Of a DNA stretch of 64,000 bases, positions 20,500-28,799 are shown in pieces. The first letter of the stretch is position 1, and each line of letters begins with the position of its first letter. Below the pieces are notes generated by a model, which did no database searches, was not told where the DNA came from, and saw only the letters and a list, made by a program, of their open reading frames with translations. Made by a program: the position numbers and the translations under genes. The stretch covers positions 1 through 64,000 of the forward strand of contig CAWFTG010000010.1 in NCBI GenBank assembly GCA_963818695.1, given 5' to 3'. This DNA is from AP-15 sp963818695. Lineage in GTDB: Bacteria > Pseudomonadota > Alphaproteobacteria > ATCC43930 > CGMCC-115725.

Positions 20500-20625
20500 C
20501 CTTACCCTCCGATCGCTGCGCGACGCGCCCCTTGCTCTCCCCGCTGGCGCGGGGCGAGGGGCTTTGTCCTCCCTCGGCCCGCTGGCGGGGACAGGGCTCG
20601 GGTGAGAGGCATTCATCGGCTGAGG
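20500..20625. repeat. Intergenic palindromic repeat region
   Basis: The MoxR-VWA spacer holds 'CTCTCCCCGCTGGCGCGGGGCGAGGGG' in two overlapping pieces and 'CCCGCTGGCGGGGACAGGG', giving several imperfect stems of the same style as those at 158-185 and within sucB. It could form a leader structure on the operon transcript. Confidence 0.45.
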
Positions 20626-20632
20626 ATTAGCC

Positions 20633-21809
20633 ATGTTCTTCTCGTTTTTCGCGGAGCTGCGCACGGCCAAGGTGCCGGTCTCGCTGCGCGAGTACCTGAC
20701 CTTGATGGAGGCGATGGAGCGGCGCGTCGCCGCCTTCGATATCGAAGAGTTCTACTTCCTCTCGCGCACCTCGCTGGTCAAGGACGAGCGGCACCTCGAT
20801 CGCTTCGATCGGGTGTTCGGGCATTGCTTCAAGGGCATCGAGACCTTGGCGGATCCGCAGGCCGAGCTCCCTGAGGCCTGGTTGAAGCAGCTCGCCGAGC
20901 GGTTACTGACCGAGGAGGAGAAAAAGTCGATCGAGGCGCTCGGCGGCTGGGAAAAGCTGATGGAGACATTGCGCCAAAGGCTGGCCGAGCAAAAGGCGCG
21001 GCACCAGGGCGGCAGCAAATGGATCGGCACCGCAGGCACCTCGCCGTTTGGCGCTTACGGCTACAACCCAGAAGGGGTGCGCATCGGCCAGGAGGAGGGC
21101 CGCAACCGCAGCGCGGTCAAGGTCTGGGACCGGCGCGAGTTCCGCAATCTTGACGACACCGTCGAGCTCGGCACCCGCAATATAAAGCTGGCATTACGCC
21201 GATTGCGGCAATTTGCCCGCGAGGGGGCCGCAGAAGAGCTCGATCTCGACGACACCGTAAAATCGACCGCGCACAATGCCGGGTGGCTTGATCTGAAGCT
21301 GGTGCCGGAGCGGCACAACACCATCAAACTGCTTCTGTTCGTTGATGTGGGCGGTTCGATGGAGGATCACGTGCGCGTCTGCGAGGAGCTGTTCTCGGCG
21401 GCGCGATCCGAGTTCAAGCACCTGATCCACTTCTACTTCCACAACTGCATCTATGATTTCGGTGTGGCGCGATTCGCGGCGGCGCCAGATCGAGCAGACA
21501 CCGACCATCGAACTGATCCACACCTATGACGCCGGCTATCGGGTCGTGCTCGTCGGCGACGCCACCATGAGCCCTTACGAAATCGAAAAGGAAGGCGGCA
21601 GCGTCGAGCGGTGGAACGACGAACCCGGCGAAGTCTGGCTTCGCCGCCTGCTCAACGCTTATCCAAAGGCCGTGTGGCTCAATCCGGTGCCTGAGAAGTA
21701 CTGGACCGGCACCGCCAGCATCGGGATGATCCGACAGATCGTCGAGGACCGGATGTTCCCGCTGACCCTTGACGGTCTCGACCGCGCGATGCGCCGCCTC
21801 ACCCGCTGA
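20633..21809 (+). CDS. VWA-domain (CoxE-like) protein, frameshifted
   Basis: This is a partner of MoxR-type ATPases. 'FFSFFAELRTAKVPVSLREYL' opens the protein, and the VWA domain carries a MIDAS-type 'LLFVDVGGSMEDHV' and 'IHFYFHNCIYDFV'. The frame changes near 21462: deleting one G of 'TTCGGTGTGG' joins it to 'VWRDSRRRQIEQTPTIELIH...LVGDATMSPYEI', yielding about 391 residues, a normal family length. The complex it matures is not evident from the neighbours. Confidence 0.85.
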
Positions 21810-21818
21810 GGATCGCCA

Positions 21819-22160
21819 CTATGCGGCCTGTCTTTCCTCCTTCGGCCGCATATAAGCGATAGCCGCATGGGCGGCGCAGTACGGCTTGCCGGGCAACGGC
21901 CGACCGCCGCAGAAATGGAACTGAGGATCGTCCGGGTGGCCGTGCGGCCACAGGCAGCCCGGCCCGCTGAATTCGAAGAAGTTGCGCTGGGGAACGAATT
22001 TAGGCCCGGTCTCGCGCCGGCTCATTCCGTTGCGGTGCAACCTGCCGATAATCGTGTTCTTAGTCAGGCCCATGCGGCGGCCGATCTCGGAGGTCGGCAA
22101 TCCCTCCTCAAATAGGCGATTCAGAATCTCGACGCGCTCTGGCGTCCAGGTCATCTCCAT
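21819..22160 (-). CDS. gcrA: GcrA cell-cycle regulator family protein
   Basis: The N-terminal 'MTWTPERVEILNRLFEEGLPTSEIG' with 'LTKNTIIGRLHRNGMSRR' is the GcrA helix-turn-helix. The C-terminal 'CLWPHGHPDDPQFHFCG' and 'PYCAAHAAIAY' form the conserved Cys/His block. GcrA recruits sigma70 polymerase to CcrM-methylated GANTC promoters in alphaproteobacteria. At 113 residues it is shorter than Caulobacter GcrA because the linker is short. ATG 22160 follows GGGGGAAA; ATG 22154 is also possible. A palindrome lies just upstream (22180-22197). Confidence 0.9.
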   Translation of the reverse strand: MEMTWTPERVEILNRLFEEGLPTSEIGRRMGLTKNTIIGRLHRNGMSRRETGPKFVPQRNFFEFSGPGCLWPHGHPDDPQFHFCGGRPLPGKPYCAAHAAIAYMRPKEERQAA

Positions 22161-22179
22161 CGATTTTCCCCCGTATGCT

Positions 22180-22197
22180 GTGGACCCCCCGGTCCAC
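22180..22197. promoter_or_regulatory. Palindrome in the gcrA 5' leader
   Basis: GTGGACC-CCCC-GGTCCAC is a perfect 7-bp inverted repeat with a 4-base spacer ending 20 bp before the gcrA start. It could be an operator or an RNA hairpin controlling gcrA. No matching copy was seen elsewhere in the window. Confidence 0.45.
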
Positions 22198-22255
22198 CCC
22201 CACAAAATACGGTACCACGCTTGTGGCCCGTTTGCAAGCAATATCTATATCTGGG

Positions 22256-23323
22256 TCAAGAGATATCTCGGTTGCGGCGATAGCTCAGCACTTTTGAGAA
22301 ATACGCCGGAACGCGCTCATCGGGCGTGAACCCTGGGCTCCACAACCGGTCGAGATCCTCGCGGAGATAACTCTCGTAATAGGGCTCGTGAAAGGCGACG
22401 GGAAAAACCTCCAGCGTGCCGTCATAGTCGGGCTCGTCGCCGGTCTGCAGCGAATCCACGAAGATCAGCGTGCCGCCGGGCCGCAGCACGCGCCGGATCT
22501 CGGCCACAGCCGCCCGGCGGATGCGCGGCGGCAACTCGTGAAACAGATAGATGCAGGTGACGACATCGAATTCCGCGTCGGCAAAGGGCATCGCCTCGGC
22601 CAAGCGCTCGACAAACCGCGCGCGCGACCAGGGCGCCAGCTCGCGCCGGGCGACGGAGAGGTAATGCGGCGACAAGTCGAGACCGGTAACGTGGAGGCGT
22701 GGGTAATTCGTCTTAACCTCGCGGAGAAATTGCCCGGTTCCGCAGGCGACATCCAGCAATCGCGCCCCACCCCGCCGGACGACCGAGTTCTCGGGGACGG
22801 AGTTTTCAGCGAGAGCCCGCTTTAAGGGGACGAGCGCTTGGCGCCGCATCGCTGCTGCACCGCCGCCGAACAGCACCTCGACCTGATGGTCATAGCGTTC
22901 GGCGGAAGCATCGCTCAGATACCCGTCGGTCTGAAAATGGAATTTCTGCAGATAATACGGCGGATATCGACCGGGCGGCGCGTCCCTCAGAACACGCTCT
23001 TTATGTCCACCATGCCGCCTTCTTTCGACCGCGCTCAGATCGGCAAAGAAATCGAGTGCGCGGCGGATCTCGTCGAGCGGCTTCCCGAGCGCGTTGGCCG
23101 GGGGCGAATAGTAGCCGGCCTCGATGTTGCGCCAATCCTGGTCCAACAGCGAGCGCAGGTCCGCGAGGAGACGTTGCCGGTCCGGCATCGGCCGACCGCG
23201 AAGCGCTTTCGGCAATCGCACTGGACGACCCATTCGAGCGGCCAGCAGCTTTTGACCGAAAAACCAGCCGATGCGCGCAGTCTGCGCCGTGTTGAAAGCT
23301 ATCCTGTCCAATGGGGGTATCAT
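22256..23323 (-). CDS. Class I SAM-dependent methyltransferase
   Basis: This ~355-residue protein has an extra N-terminal domain ('ALDFFADLSAVERRRHGG', 'PYYLQKFHFQTDGYLSD') and a Methyltransf_11-type C-terminal domain with motif I 'LLDVACGTGQFL', 'VTGLDLSPHYL', 'FDVVTCIYLFHELP' and 'VLRPGGTLIFVDS'. The substrate is unknown. Just before motif I lies the tandem pentapeptide ENSVP-ENSVV, encoded by two 15-bp units (22785-22814). I chose ATG 23323 (MIPPLDRIAF); the longer frame to 23425 has no family support and no ribosome site is clear. Confidence 0.82.
   Translation of the reverse strand: MIPPLDRIAFNTAQTARIGWFFGQKLLAARMGRPVRLPKALRGRPMPDRQRLLADLRSLLDQDWRNIEAGYYSPPANALGKPLDEIRRALDFFADLSAVERRRHGGHKERVLRDAPPGRYPPYYLQKFHFQTDGYLSDASAERYDHQVEVLFGGGAAAMRRQALVPLKRALAENSVPENSVVRRGGARLLDVACGTGQFLREVKTNYPRLHVTGLDLSPHYLSVARRELAPWSRARFVERLAEAMPFADAEFDVVTCIYLFHELPPRIRRAAVAEIRRVLRPGGTLIFVDSLQTGDEPDYDGTLEVFPVAFHEPYYESYLREDLDRLWSPGFTPDERVPAYFSKVLSYRRNRDIS
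22785..22814. repeat. 15-bp tandem module x2 inside a methyltransferase
   Basis: GAGTTCTCGGGGACG is followed directly by GAGTTTTCAGCGAGA. The copies diverge but keep the 15-bp phase and encode ENSVP/ENSVV on the minus strand. It is compared with similar modules at 24145, 39287, 53200 and 63721. Confidence 0.5.
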
Positions 23324-23526
23324 AGCGAACGAGTAAACGCCGAGGCGCTGCTTTGCAAGGGGGGCCGAGCGAGCGATGTTGCCCCGGCTCGGGGTGCTGG
23401 TATTATCGACAGTCAGACGGAGCAATAGATCGACCGAGATGGCGCTGAGTGATCATTGCAGATCGCTGGCCGGAAATTGTGAAAATGGCCATGGCTGCAG
23501 CCCCTCACCGGCCGAGGGAAGGCGCG

Positions 23527-24057
23527 ATGTCTGAAGATAACCCGTTTCGCGGCCCATCGATGCGCGGGATTCCCGAAGGGGACAACCGCGAGCGCATGAT
23601 CTGCGCCGAATGCGGCTATATCCTCTATGATAACCCGAAAATCGTGGTGGGCTCGGTCGCCCGCTGGGACGAACGTATTCTGCTGGTGCGCCGTGCGATC
23701 GAACCCCGTTATGGCTATTGGACTTTGCCGGCCGGTTATCTCGAACTCAATGAAGCGGCCAGCGCGGGGGCCGAACGCGAGGCCTGGGAAGAAGCCCGCG
23801 CGCGGATCGAGATCGAGGGTTTGCTCGCAATCTACGACATTCCGCGAATCAGCCAAGTGCAGCTGATCTATCGCGCCCGGCTTCTCGATGACGCCATGCA
23901 GGCAGGGTTGGAAAGCCTCGAAGTCAAGCTCTTTAGGTGGGAAGAAATCCCGTGGAACGAACTCGCGTTCCCCTCTATAGGCTGGGCGCTCCAACACGAC
24001 CGCGAAGCTCGCGCCACAGGCGACTTCACCGCCCGGATAAACCCGCCCGGTTCTTGA
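23527..24057 (+). CDS. Nudix hydrolase
   Basis: The 176-residue protein has an N-terminal zinc-ribbon-like 'RMICAECGYILYDNP' and a Nudix box 'GYLELNEAASAGAEREAWEE' (G-x5-E-x7-REUxEE). This places it near the NudC/YjhB ADP-ribose-pyrophosphatase branch that cleaves nucleoside diphosphates linked to another moiety. GAGGGAAGG precedes ATG 23527; an upstream in-frame ATG at 23449 lacks both a ribosome site and conservation. Confidence 0.88.
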   Translation: MSEDNPFRGPSMRGIPEGDNRERMICAECGYILYDNPKIVVGSVARWDERILLVRRAIEPRYGYWTLPAGYLELNEAASAGAEREAWEEARARIEIEGLLAIYDIPRISQVQLIYRARLLDDAMQAGLESLEVKLFRWEEIPWNELAFPSIGWALQHDREARATGDFTARINPPGS

Positions 24058-24122
24058 GGATTCTACCACCGCCCTTGCAGGCTTCGCCCCGGCGGCAATT
24101 TCGCGCGCAGCTCCTATTATAA

Positions 24123-24341
24123 TTAGAACACGCGGGCAGCGTTCGAAGCATCCCTGTTCGAAGAATCCCTGACCCAGACTTGGGCCTCGCGGCCCGACTG
24201 TAACGCCTCGCGCGCAGCATCGAGAGCATCGAGAAGCGCCTGCTCTTTGTCGAGATAGGCGCCATAGACGGAATCGCCGAGCATGACGACCCATCTAGTT
24301 GGCCGCCCGCGCCGACAGATCTGGAATTCCATTACTCGCAT
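24123..24341 (-). CDS. Small conserved-type hypothetical protein (DUF2188-like)
   Basis: The 72-residue frame reads 'VMEFQICRRGRPTRWVVMLGDSVYGAYLDKEQALLDALDAAREAL...AQVWVRDSS', the strand-strand-helix pattern of small proteins in which an A-rich helix follows a 'G.Y..KEQA' turn. DUF2188-like is a tentative comparison. Its C terminus contains the tandem RDSSN-RDASN, from two 15-bp units. GGAG lies near two candidate ATGs (24341 and 24332). Function is unknown. Confidence 0.55.
   Translation of the reverse strand: MRVMEFQICRRGRPTRWVVMLGDSVYGAYLDKEQALLDALDAAREALQSGREAQVWVRDSSNRDASNAARVF
24145..24174. repeat. 15-bp tandem module x2 in the small hypothetical gene
   Basis: GAAGCATCCCTGTTC is followed by GAAGAATCCCTGACC, and the bases before the first unit extend the similarity. 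The direct repeat lies at the 3' end of the gene and adds exactly five codons. Confidence 0.6.
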
Positions 24342-24669
24342 GTGCTCCGGCCAGTAAGCCGCGGCTCCCTATTTTGCAAAATGTGATCGGCTTTCGCGGC
24401 TTAAATAAAGGTATCTGTTACGGTCTGATACAGCACGAGAGTGTTACCACCAATTGCGTCATTGAGGTCGGCGCGCAAGAGATTGGGGTGGTTTCGCCTC
24501 GGGGTGGAACGCATTTGCGGGTGGCAAATCTTGCGGCCGGCGCTGTCGTTTCCAAATGGCAACCGCTACGGCGTTTGTGTGTCGATTGGGTATTTTGAGT
24601 CAAACCGCTAGTGTTGCAGTCTCAGACGCCGAGCGTGCTGTTTGCGCCACGGCCTAGGCGAGTTTTTGC
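24342..24669. other. Intergenic flank of the IS66 insertion
   Basis: I find no gene in these 328 bases. Short open frames on either strand lack ribosome sites and family resemblance. The last eight bases (24662-24669, GTTTTTGC) are the left copy of the IS66 target duplication. Confidence 0.4.
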
Positions 24670-24740
24670 GTAAGCGAAGCGCTGTTATCACGGTTTCGGC
24701 CGGTTGACGGCCTGGTTGTGTTCTGTTCGCGGGGTCGCGA

Positions 24741-25457
24741 TCAGCGGTGAGCGGCGGCCCAGGCCCAAGGCGTCAGTTCGGCGAGCCGGCTGTTGGGCCA
24801 TCCGTTGACGAGCTTGGTGAGCACATCGGTGAGATAGGCTTCGGGATTGACGCCGTGCAGTTTGCAGGTCTCGATCAGCGAGGCGAGCATCGCCCAGTTT
24901 TGCGCCCCTTCGTCGCTGCCGGCGAATAGCGCATTCTTTCGATTAGGGGCGATTAAGGGCGATCGGGTGCATGCTGCGCTCGACAGTATTGGTACTGCGC
25001 CGGAACAACGTCCAGTCGCTGCGAGCGATCTTCGCCGATCACATGCATCGCCCCGCCGCAGCATGGGCAGGCCGTGTCTTCCGGCTCGACGACGACCTCG
25101 ATGCGCGGCAAGTGCTCCGGAAACCGACCGCCCGCGGTGCGTCGCTTCTCGGCACGGGCGCGACGCAGCGCCGGGTCGGCCTTGTCCTGTTCGGCCTCGG
25201 CCTCGGCGACCGCCTGTTCGAGATCCTCCAGCGCCAGGTTCAGCTGGTCGGGGTCGAGCTTTTCCGAGCTGCGGCCGAACCGCAGCCGCTGCAACTGGCG
25301 AAGCAGGTGGCGCAAGCGCTCGTTTTGACCGGCAAGCTGATCGCGCTCTGCCACGAGCCGCGCCAGCTCAACCCGCCCGGCATCGCGCTCGGCCCACGCG
25401 TTTCAGTACCAGGGCGCGCCGCGCATCAATGTCGTCGGGCAGGGTGTCGGGCGTCAT
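24741..25457 (-). pseudogene. tnpC: IS66 transposase TnpC, catalytic core deleted
   Basis: The start 'MTPDTLPDDIDARRALVLKR' at 25457, the leucine-rich 'LRHLLRQLQRLRFGRSSEKLDPDQL' and the zinc-finger 'DTACPCCGGAMHVIGED' are the N-terminal part. They are followed at 'DVVPAQY' by the C-terminal 'RSMHPIALNRKNALFAGSDEG' (in segments) and 'LVNGWPNSRLAELTPWAW'. The DDE core of about 280 residues between them is missing, and further frameshifts (near 25400 and 24945) break the frame. It cannot be an active transposase. Confidence 0.88.
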
Positions 25458-25533
25458 CACGCCCGGATTATCTCATGTCGCCGGTGCCGATCGATGCTCA
25501 ACCTCAAGGTGAGTCAACGTGCCGCAGGCCTTC

Positions 25534-25902
25534 TTAGCCGGCCACCTCTGGGCGCCTGATCCGAGGCGCATAGACCCGCCTCCACTCGAGACCTTCGAAC
25601 AGCGCCGCCAGTTGTGCCGCCGACAGCCGCATCACCCCGTCGCTGATCGCCGGCCATTTGAACTTGGCGCCGTCCAGCCGCCTCCAGATCAGCACCAGGC
25701 CGGTGCCGTCATAGACCAGCATCTTCACTCGGTCGGCCCGCTTCGAGCGGAAGACGAAGACGGTGCCGCCGAACGGGTCATGACGCAGCACCGATTGCAC
25801 CAGCACCGCCAAGCTGTCCGCGCCGCGGCGGAAGTCGACTGGGTGGGTAGCGATCAGCACGCGCACCCCCGCCATCGGCGCGCCAGACAGGGCCGGGATC
25901 AT
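25534..25902 (-). CDS. tnpB: IS66 accessory protein TnpB
   Basis: This 122-residue IS66 Orf2 has 'VRVLIATHPVDFRRGADSLAVLV', 'DPFGGTVFVFRSKRADRVKML' and 'DGTGLVLIWRRLDGAKFKWP', which is the family pattern and a complete length. The start ATG 25902 overlaps the natural tnpA stop (25899-25901), the usual coupling in these elements. TnpB is required for IS66 transposition, but its biochemical role is unknown. Confidence 0.9.
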   Translation of the reverse strand: MIPALSGAPMAGVRVLIATHPVDFRRGADSLAVLVQSVLRHDPFGGTVFVFRSKRADRVKMLVYDGTGLVLIWRRLDGAKFKWPAISDGVMRLSAAQLAALFEGLEWRRVYAPRIRRPEVAG

Positions 25903-26265
25903 CGCATCGCCTTCAACCGGCGCAGCACCTTGGCGAGGACGCCCGATCTCGACCTCGATTGCCGCCGTGCCGGCGCCGGTGTCCGCCACCACCGGAATAA
26001 ACTCGGGTTCTGCGGTTCCGGTATCGGCCGCCGTCGTTACCCCGAACGCTCGCCGCCAGGCGTAGAGCTGGTTGCGATGCAGCCCGTAGCGCAACGCGAT
26101 CTCGCTGGCCTGCGCGCCCGGCGCCCGGCTCTCGGCAACGATCGCCGCCTTCTCCTCATCGCTCCAGCGGCGCCGCCGCGCCGTCCCGGTCAGGACCTCC
26201 ACCCGGCGAAAACTGTGCCCATCAATTGGCAAATTACTTGGCACAGATCCCCCTGCCTCAATCAC
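25899..26265 (-). CDS. tnpA: IS66 accessory protein TnpA (helix-turn-helix), frame disturbed
   Basis: 'RRRRWSDEEKAAIVAESRAPGAQASEIALRYGLHRNQLYAWRR' (in pieces) is the HTH_Tnp_1-like DNA-binding domain of IS66 Orf1. After 'AIEVEIG' the frame slips: the expected C-terminal 'VLAKVLRRLKAMR' and stop are in another frame, so the open frame continues in phase into tnpB and gives an artificial TnpA-TnpB fusion. A small deletion or indel near 25944 explains it. The start is uncertain (GTG 26265 shown). Confidence 0.8.
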
Positions 26266-26460
26266 CCGACCAGGATCAGCAGATCCGCGCCGCTCGCCGC
26301 AAGGTGGAGATCAAGCTCCGCTTACGTTTTTGCGGACAAGTATGAGGGTACTTCGCCAGCCCATCCTTGCGGTAACGCTTGAACAGGCAAGCGTCGCGCT
26401 AGGTTGATCCAATGCATGGGCTCGATCAAAATTGGGCAGACGGTGTGCAACGAGGTCTGA

Positions 26461-27525
26461 TCATTCCGCTTTCTGCGGGCGGCGGGTGTGTGTTCTGTTC
26501 AACGTCCGCCGCACGGACCGCGCAACGACAGCTAGTTGGTCGGGCACAAAGGGGTGCGCACGCTGAACCTGGTCTGCGATCCAATCACTGATCGCGTAGC
26601 GGCGAAACATAGATAAGTCGAGGCGACAACGAGTGGTCGTTACAAGCTCCCCTCCGAACTTTCGTAAGAAAAGATGGGTGCCGCCGAGGCTGTATTTGGT
26701 CATCCCTTGGGCGCATCCCCATTCGATCGCTCGCCAATGCAGCAAGTCGTTGGGCCGCAAGCGGAGGGCACTCTCCAAGGAACTGTTGGCCGCGTACTCC
26801 ATTACGCCACCCGGGAAAAAACGGATCACAATCCCGGCTATGATTTCGTTCCCATGGCGTGCCAACAAGAGCAATCTGTTTTCGGTCAACCTAAAATTTT
26901 CTTGAAATTCTTCTTTTTCTGGAATTGGTAAATTCTTGCGGAAGGACCACTCGACGCAGATTTTATAGAAAGCCGAAATCTCGTCATCGCTTTTCGCGGG
27001 TGCAACCGACAGGCCGTATTTGATCGCCTTTTTTATATTGGTCCGCTTATTAGCCGAGAATTTTCGGAAGAGCGCATCCGGCCCGCGCAACAGATCAAGC
27101 ATCACGACGCCCTCGTATCGTCTTTGCCGGAAGCGCGGCTCCACAAGGGGCTCTATATCGGACCACACGAACAGATCCACCAGCCTCGCTGATGCCGCCT
27201 CAACGACAAGGCCGGCGACCAAATTTGCCATAGCGCTCGAACGATTGGCGTGCCGCGTGAATGCAATTTGCGGGCGGACAGACAGACCCGATTGCATGCG
27301 ATCACCTTGGTGGATCCCAGTCAACACACCGGTGACCTGTTCACCGGCAAGACTTAAAATCGCGAAGGGTTTGCTTCGGCGCAGAAATGGCTCCAGAAAA
27401 TATTCGGGAGCGGTGTAATGCGTCGGAAGATCCGACTGGACCAAACAGGCGCGCCACCTATCCTCTAATACACCACCCGGCTGATGGTGTAGGATATGAT
27501 ACACAGAAGTGGTCTGGTGCAGCAT
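26461..27525 (-). CDS. GNAT acetyltransferase, FemAB/CelD-like (copy 1)
   Basis: This 354-residue protein belongs to the Acetyltransf_6 (FemAB/CelD/BcsL-like) GNAT group: 'LFRKFSANKRTNIKKAIKYGLSV', 'EISAFYKICVEWSFRK', 'IIAGIVIRFFPGGVMEYAANSS', 'LLHWRAIEWGCAQGMTKYSLGG'. Relatives acylate sugars or amino groups of envelope polymers or small molecules. GGAGGTGA precedes ATG 27525. A fragment corresponding to residues ~38-155 is duplicated at 30832-31175. It lies between the IS66 element and a methyltransferase/GNAT array transcribed the other way. Confidence 0.8.
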   Translation of the reverse strand: MLHQTTSVYHILHHQPGGVLEDRWRACLVQSDLPTHYTAPEYFLEPFLRRSKPFAILSLAGEQVTGVLTGIHQGDRMQSGLSVRPQIAFTRHANRSSAMANLVAGLVVEAASARLVDLFVWSDIEPLVEPRFRQRRYEGVVMLDLLRGPDALFRKFSANKRTNIKKAIKYGLSVAPAKSDDEISAFYKICVEWSFRKNLPIPEKEEFQENFRLTENRLLLLARHGNEIIAGIVIRFFPGGVMEYAANSSLESALRLRPNDLLHWRAIEWGCAQGMTKYSLGGTHLFLRKFGGELVTTTRCRLDLSMFRRYAISDWIADQVQRAHPFVPDQLAVVARSVRRTLNRTHTRRPQKAE

Positions 27526-27926
27526 ACCCTCATCACCTCCATTGCACACTAGCTAAACCCGGGCAGAGCGGCGGCCGGAGGCGCGGACTTTGAGGATGCT
27601 TTGCCCAGGACGTAAGAAGTGGGGTGCGATCCAGCCGGTTCGTTAGGGCGCATTGCAAGCCCTGATATTTGGGAATCGCAATAGTTTAGCGGATTTTACT
27701 GGTTATGGGCAAGATGCTCCTAAATCGTGCCGCGAACACGCTGCCAATGGAAAAGCGGGCAAGCAGTGTTTGAGCCACGATCTTAATTGATCAAGTTTTC
27801 GGAAGATGCAATCAAATGACGCAAGATCCACCTCATTACCGCGCACCCTCAGGAATTTCAACGTTGCTTGACAGGCCCCCGTTAATCATGGCATATGCGT
27901 TTAAGCGTCGCCGCTAGTTATGTCGA
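27526..27926. other. Divergent intergenic region of the GNAT/methyltransferase island
   Basis: No gene is visible. Relatively AT-rich sequence contains TTGACA at 27868-27873 with CATATG-like sequence 18-19 bases on, a possible promoter for the rightward array. The leftward GNAT promoter must also lie here. An inverted 'TTAATTGATCAA'-like palindrome occurs near 27784-27796. Confidence 0.35.
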
Positions 27927-28799
27927 ATGATACAGTACATTGTGTCGAGCGTTGCGAGCAGCCTTTTTGCGCGCAGAGGTCGCTCGGTCATCATTATGCT
28001 GCGGCATAAAAAACCGATATCCTGGCCAAAATCGAATAAGATCGAGTGCGAAATGAACGGGTTGACTCTTTTCATTCGCCGGATCTCTCGCCACGGCATC
28101 CGCGGCACCTTGAAATTAATCCCGGTGAATATCCGGTGGGCTTCCCGCCAGCTAAAACCGTCCAGTATCGCCGAACGCCGTCGCGAGCGCGCGTTGGACC
28201 GAGAGCTTGGCATTGATACTGCGGGTTCTCTGACGAGCGGTCAACTCGAAGCCGAATGGAGTGACCCGCAGGCATTCACGGGGTACCAAGCGGTGCCCCG
28301 AGAAATATTCGATGAGATGATTGCTTCTCTCCCGATAGACCCCGCATCTTTCTGTTTTATCGATATCGGGTCGGGGAAAGGCCGGGCGCTGGCCCTTGCG
28401 GCAAAGCACGGGTTTAGCTTAATCATTGGCATCGAATTGTCGCCAAACCTTCATCAGATTGCCGAGCGCAATTTCGCGCGGATCGGAGGCTCACTGGGTG
28501 CACGCGTTCGCACTTTGAATTTAGATGCCCGGGATTTCGTATTCCCCGGGACCCCAAGTGTCGTTTACCTGTTTAACCCATTCGAGGACGAAACGATCAC
28601 GCGCCAGGTTGTTGGAAATATCGAGCGTGCGCATCGTGCCTCGGGCAGCCCAGCTCTCCTGCTATACCATTGGCCTGTGCACGAGGCTGTTCTTAGGGAG
28701 CAAGGAAACTGGCAGGAATTCAGGAAAGGTCATTACCGCAGGGATTGGGGTTTCCAGTGGAAAGCGTTCGCCTTAACGGATGAGAGATGCGGTCCCTAA
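27927..28799 (+). CDS. Class I SAM-dependent methyltransferase, DOT1-like fold (copy 1)
   Basis: Motif I 'FCFIDIGSGKGRALALAAKHGF', motif II 'IIGIELSPNLHQIAERNFA' and the 'YLFNPFED' catalytic-region string mark a Rossmann methyltransferase. The order 'VDxGxGKG...GxExSP' resembles DOT1-type domains. ATG 27927 gives 290 residues; ATG 28053 (MNGLTLFIRR) is an alternative that drops a hydrophobic/basic N terminus. The stop overlaps the next GNAT start by 13 bp. It is related to the methyltransferase at 31187. Confidence 0.78.
   Translation: MIQYIVSSVASSLFARRGRSVIIMLRHKKPISWPKSNKIECEMNGLTLFIRRISRHGIRGTLKLIPVNIRWASRQLKPSSIAERRRERALDRELGIDTAGSLTSGQLEAEWSDPQAFTGYQAVPREIFDEMIASLPIDPASFCFIDIGSGKGRALALAAKHGFSLIIGIELSPNLHQIAERNFARIGGSLGARVRTLNLDARDFVFPGTPSVVYLFNPFEDETITRQVVGNIERAHRASGSPALLLYHWPVHEAVLREQGNWQEFRKGHYRRDWGFQWKAFALTDERCGP

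Larger units (their letters stand above)
24670..26325 (-). mobile_element. IS66-family element, internally deleted, with 8-bp target duplication
   Basis: The ends are GTAAGCGAAGC (24670-24680) and GTAAGCGGAGC (complement of 26315-26325), the GTAAGC-type termini of IS66 elements. Both flanks carry GTTTTTGC (24662-24669 and 26326-26333), the 8-bp duplication expected for this family. Inside are tnpA, tnpB and a tnpC whose catalytic centre is deleted. The 1656-bp length is about 0.85 kb short of a complete IS66 element. The perfect duplication implies that transposition was fairly recent and deletion came later or the copy was mobilised in trans. Confidence 0.88.

Noticed and set aside
21340..21365. 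Degenerate MIDAS (DVGGS) in the VWA protein as evidence of inactivation
   Set aside because: As far as I recall, this form is common in the CoxE-like subfamily paired with MoxR ATPases, so it is not evidence of loss.
25534..26265. A novel 243-residue TnpA-TnpB fusion protein
   Set aside because: The natural tnpA stop and tnpB start are present in the expected frames; the fusion results from a small indel or deletion in tnpA.
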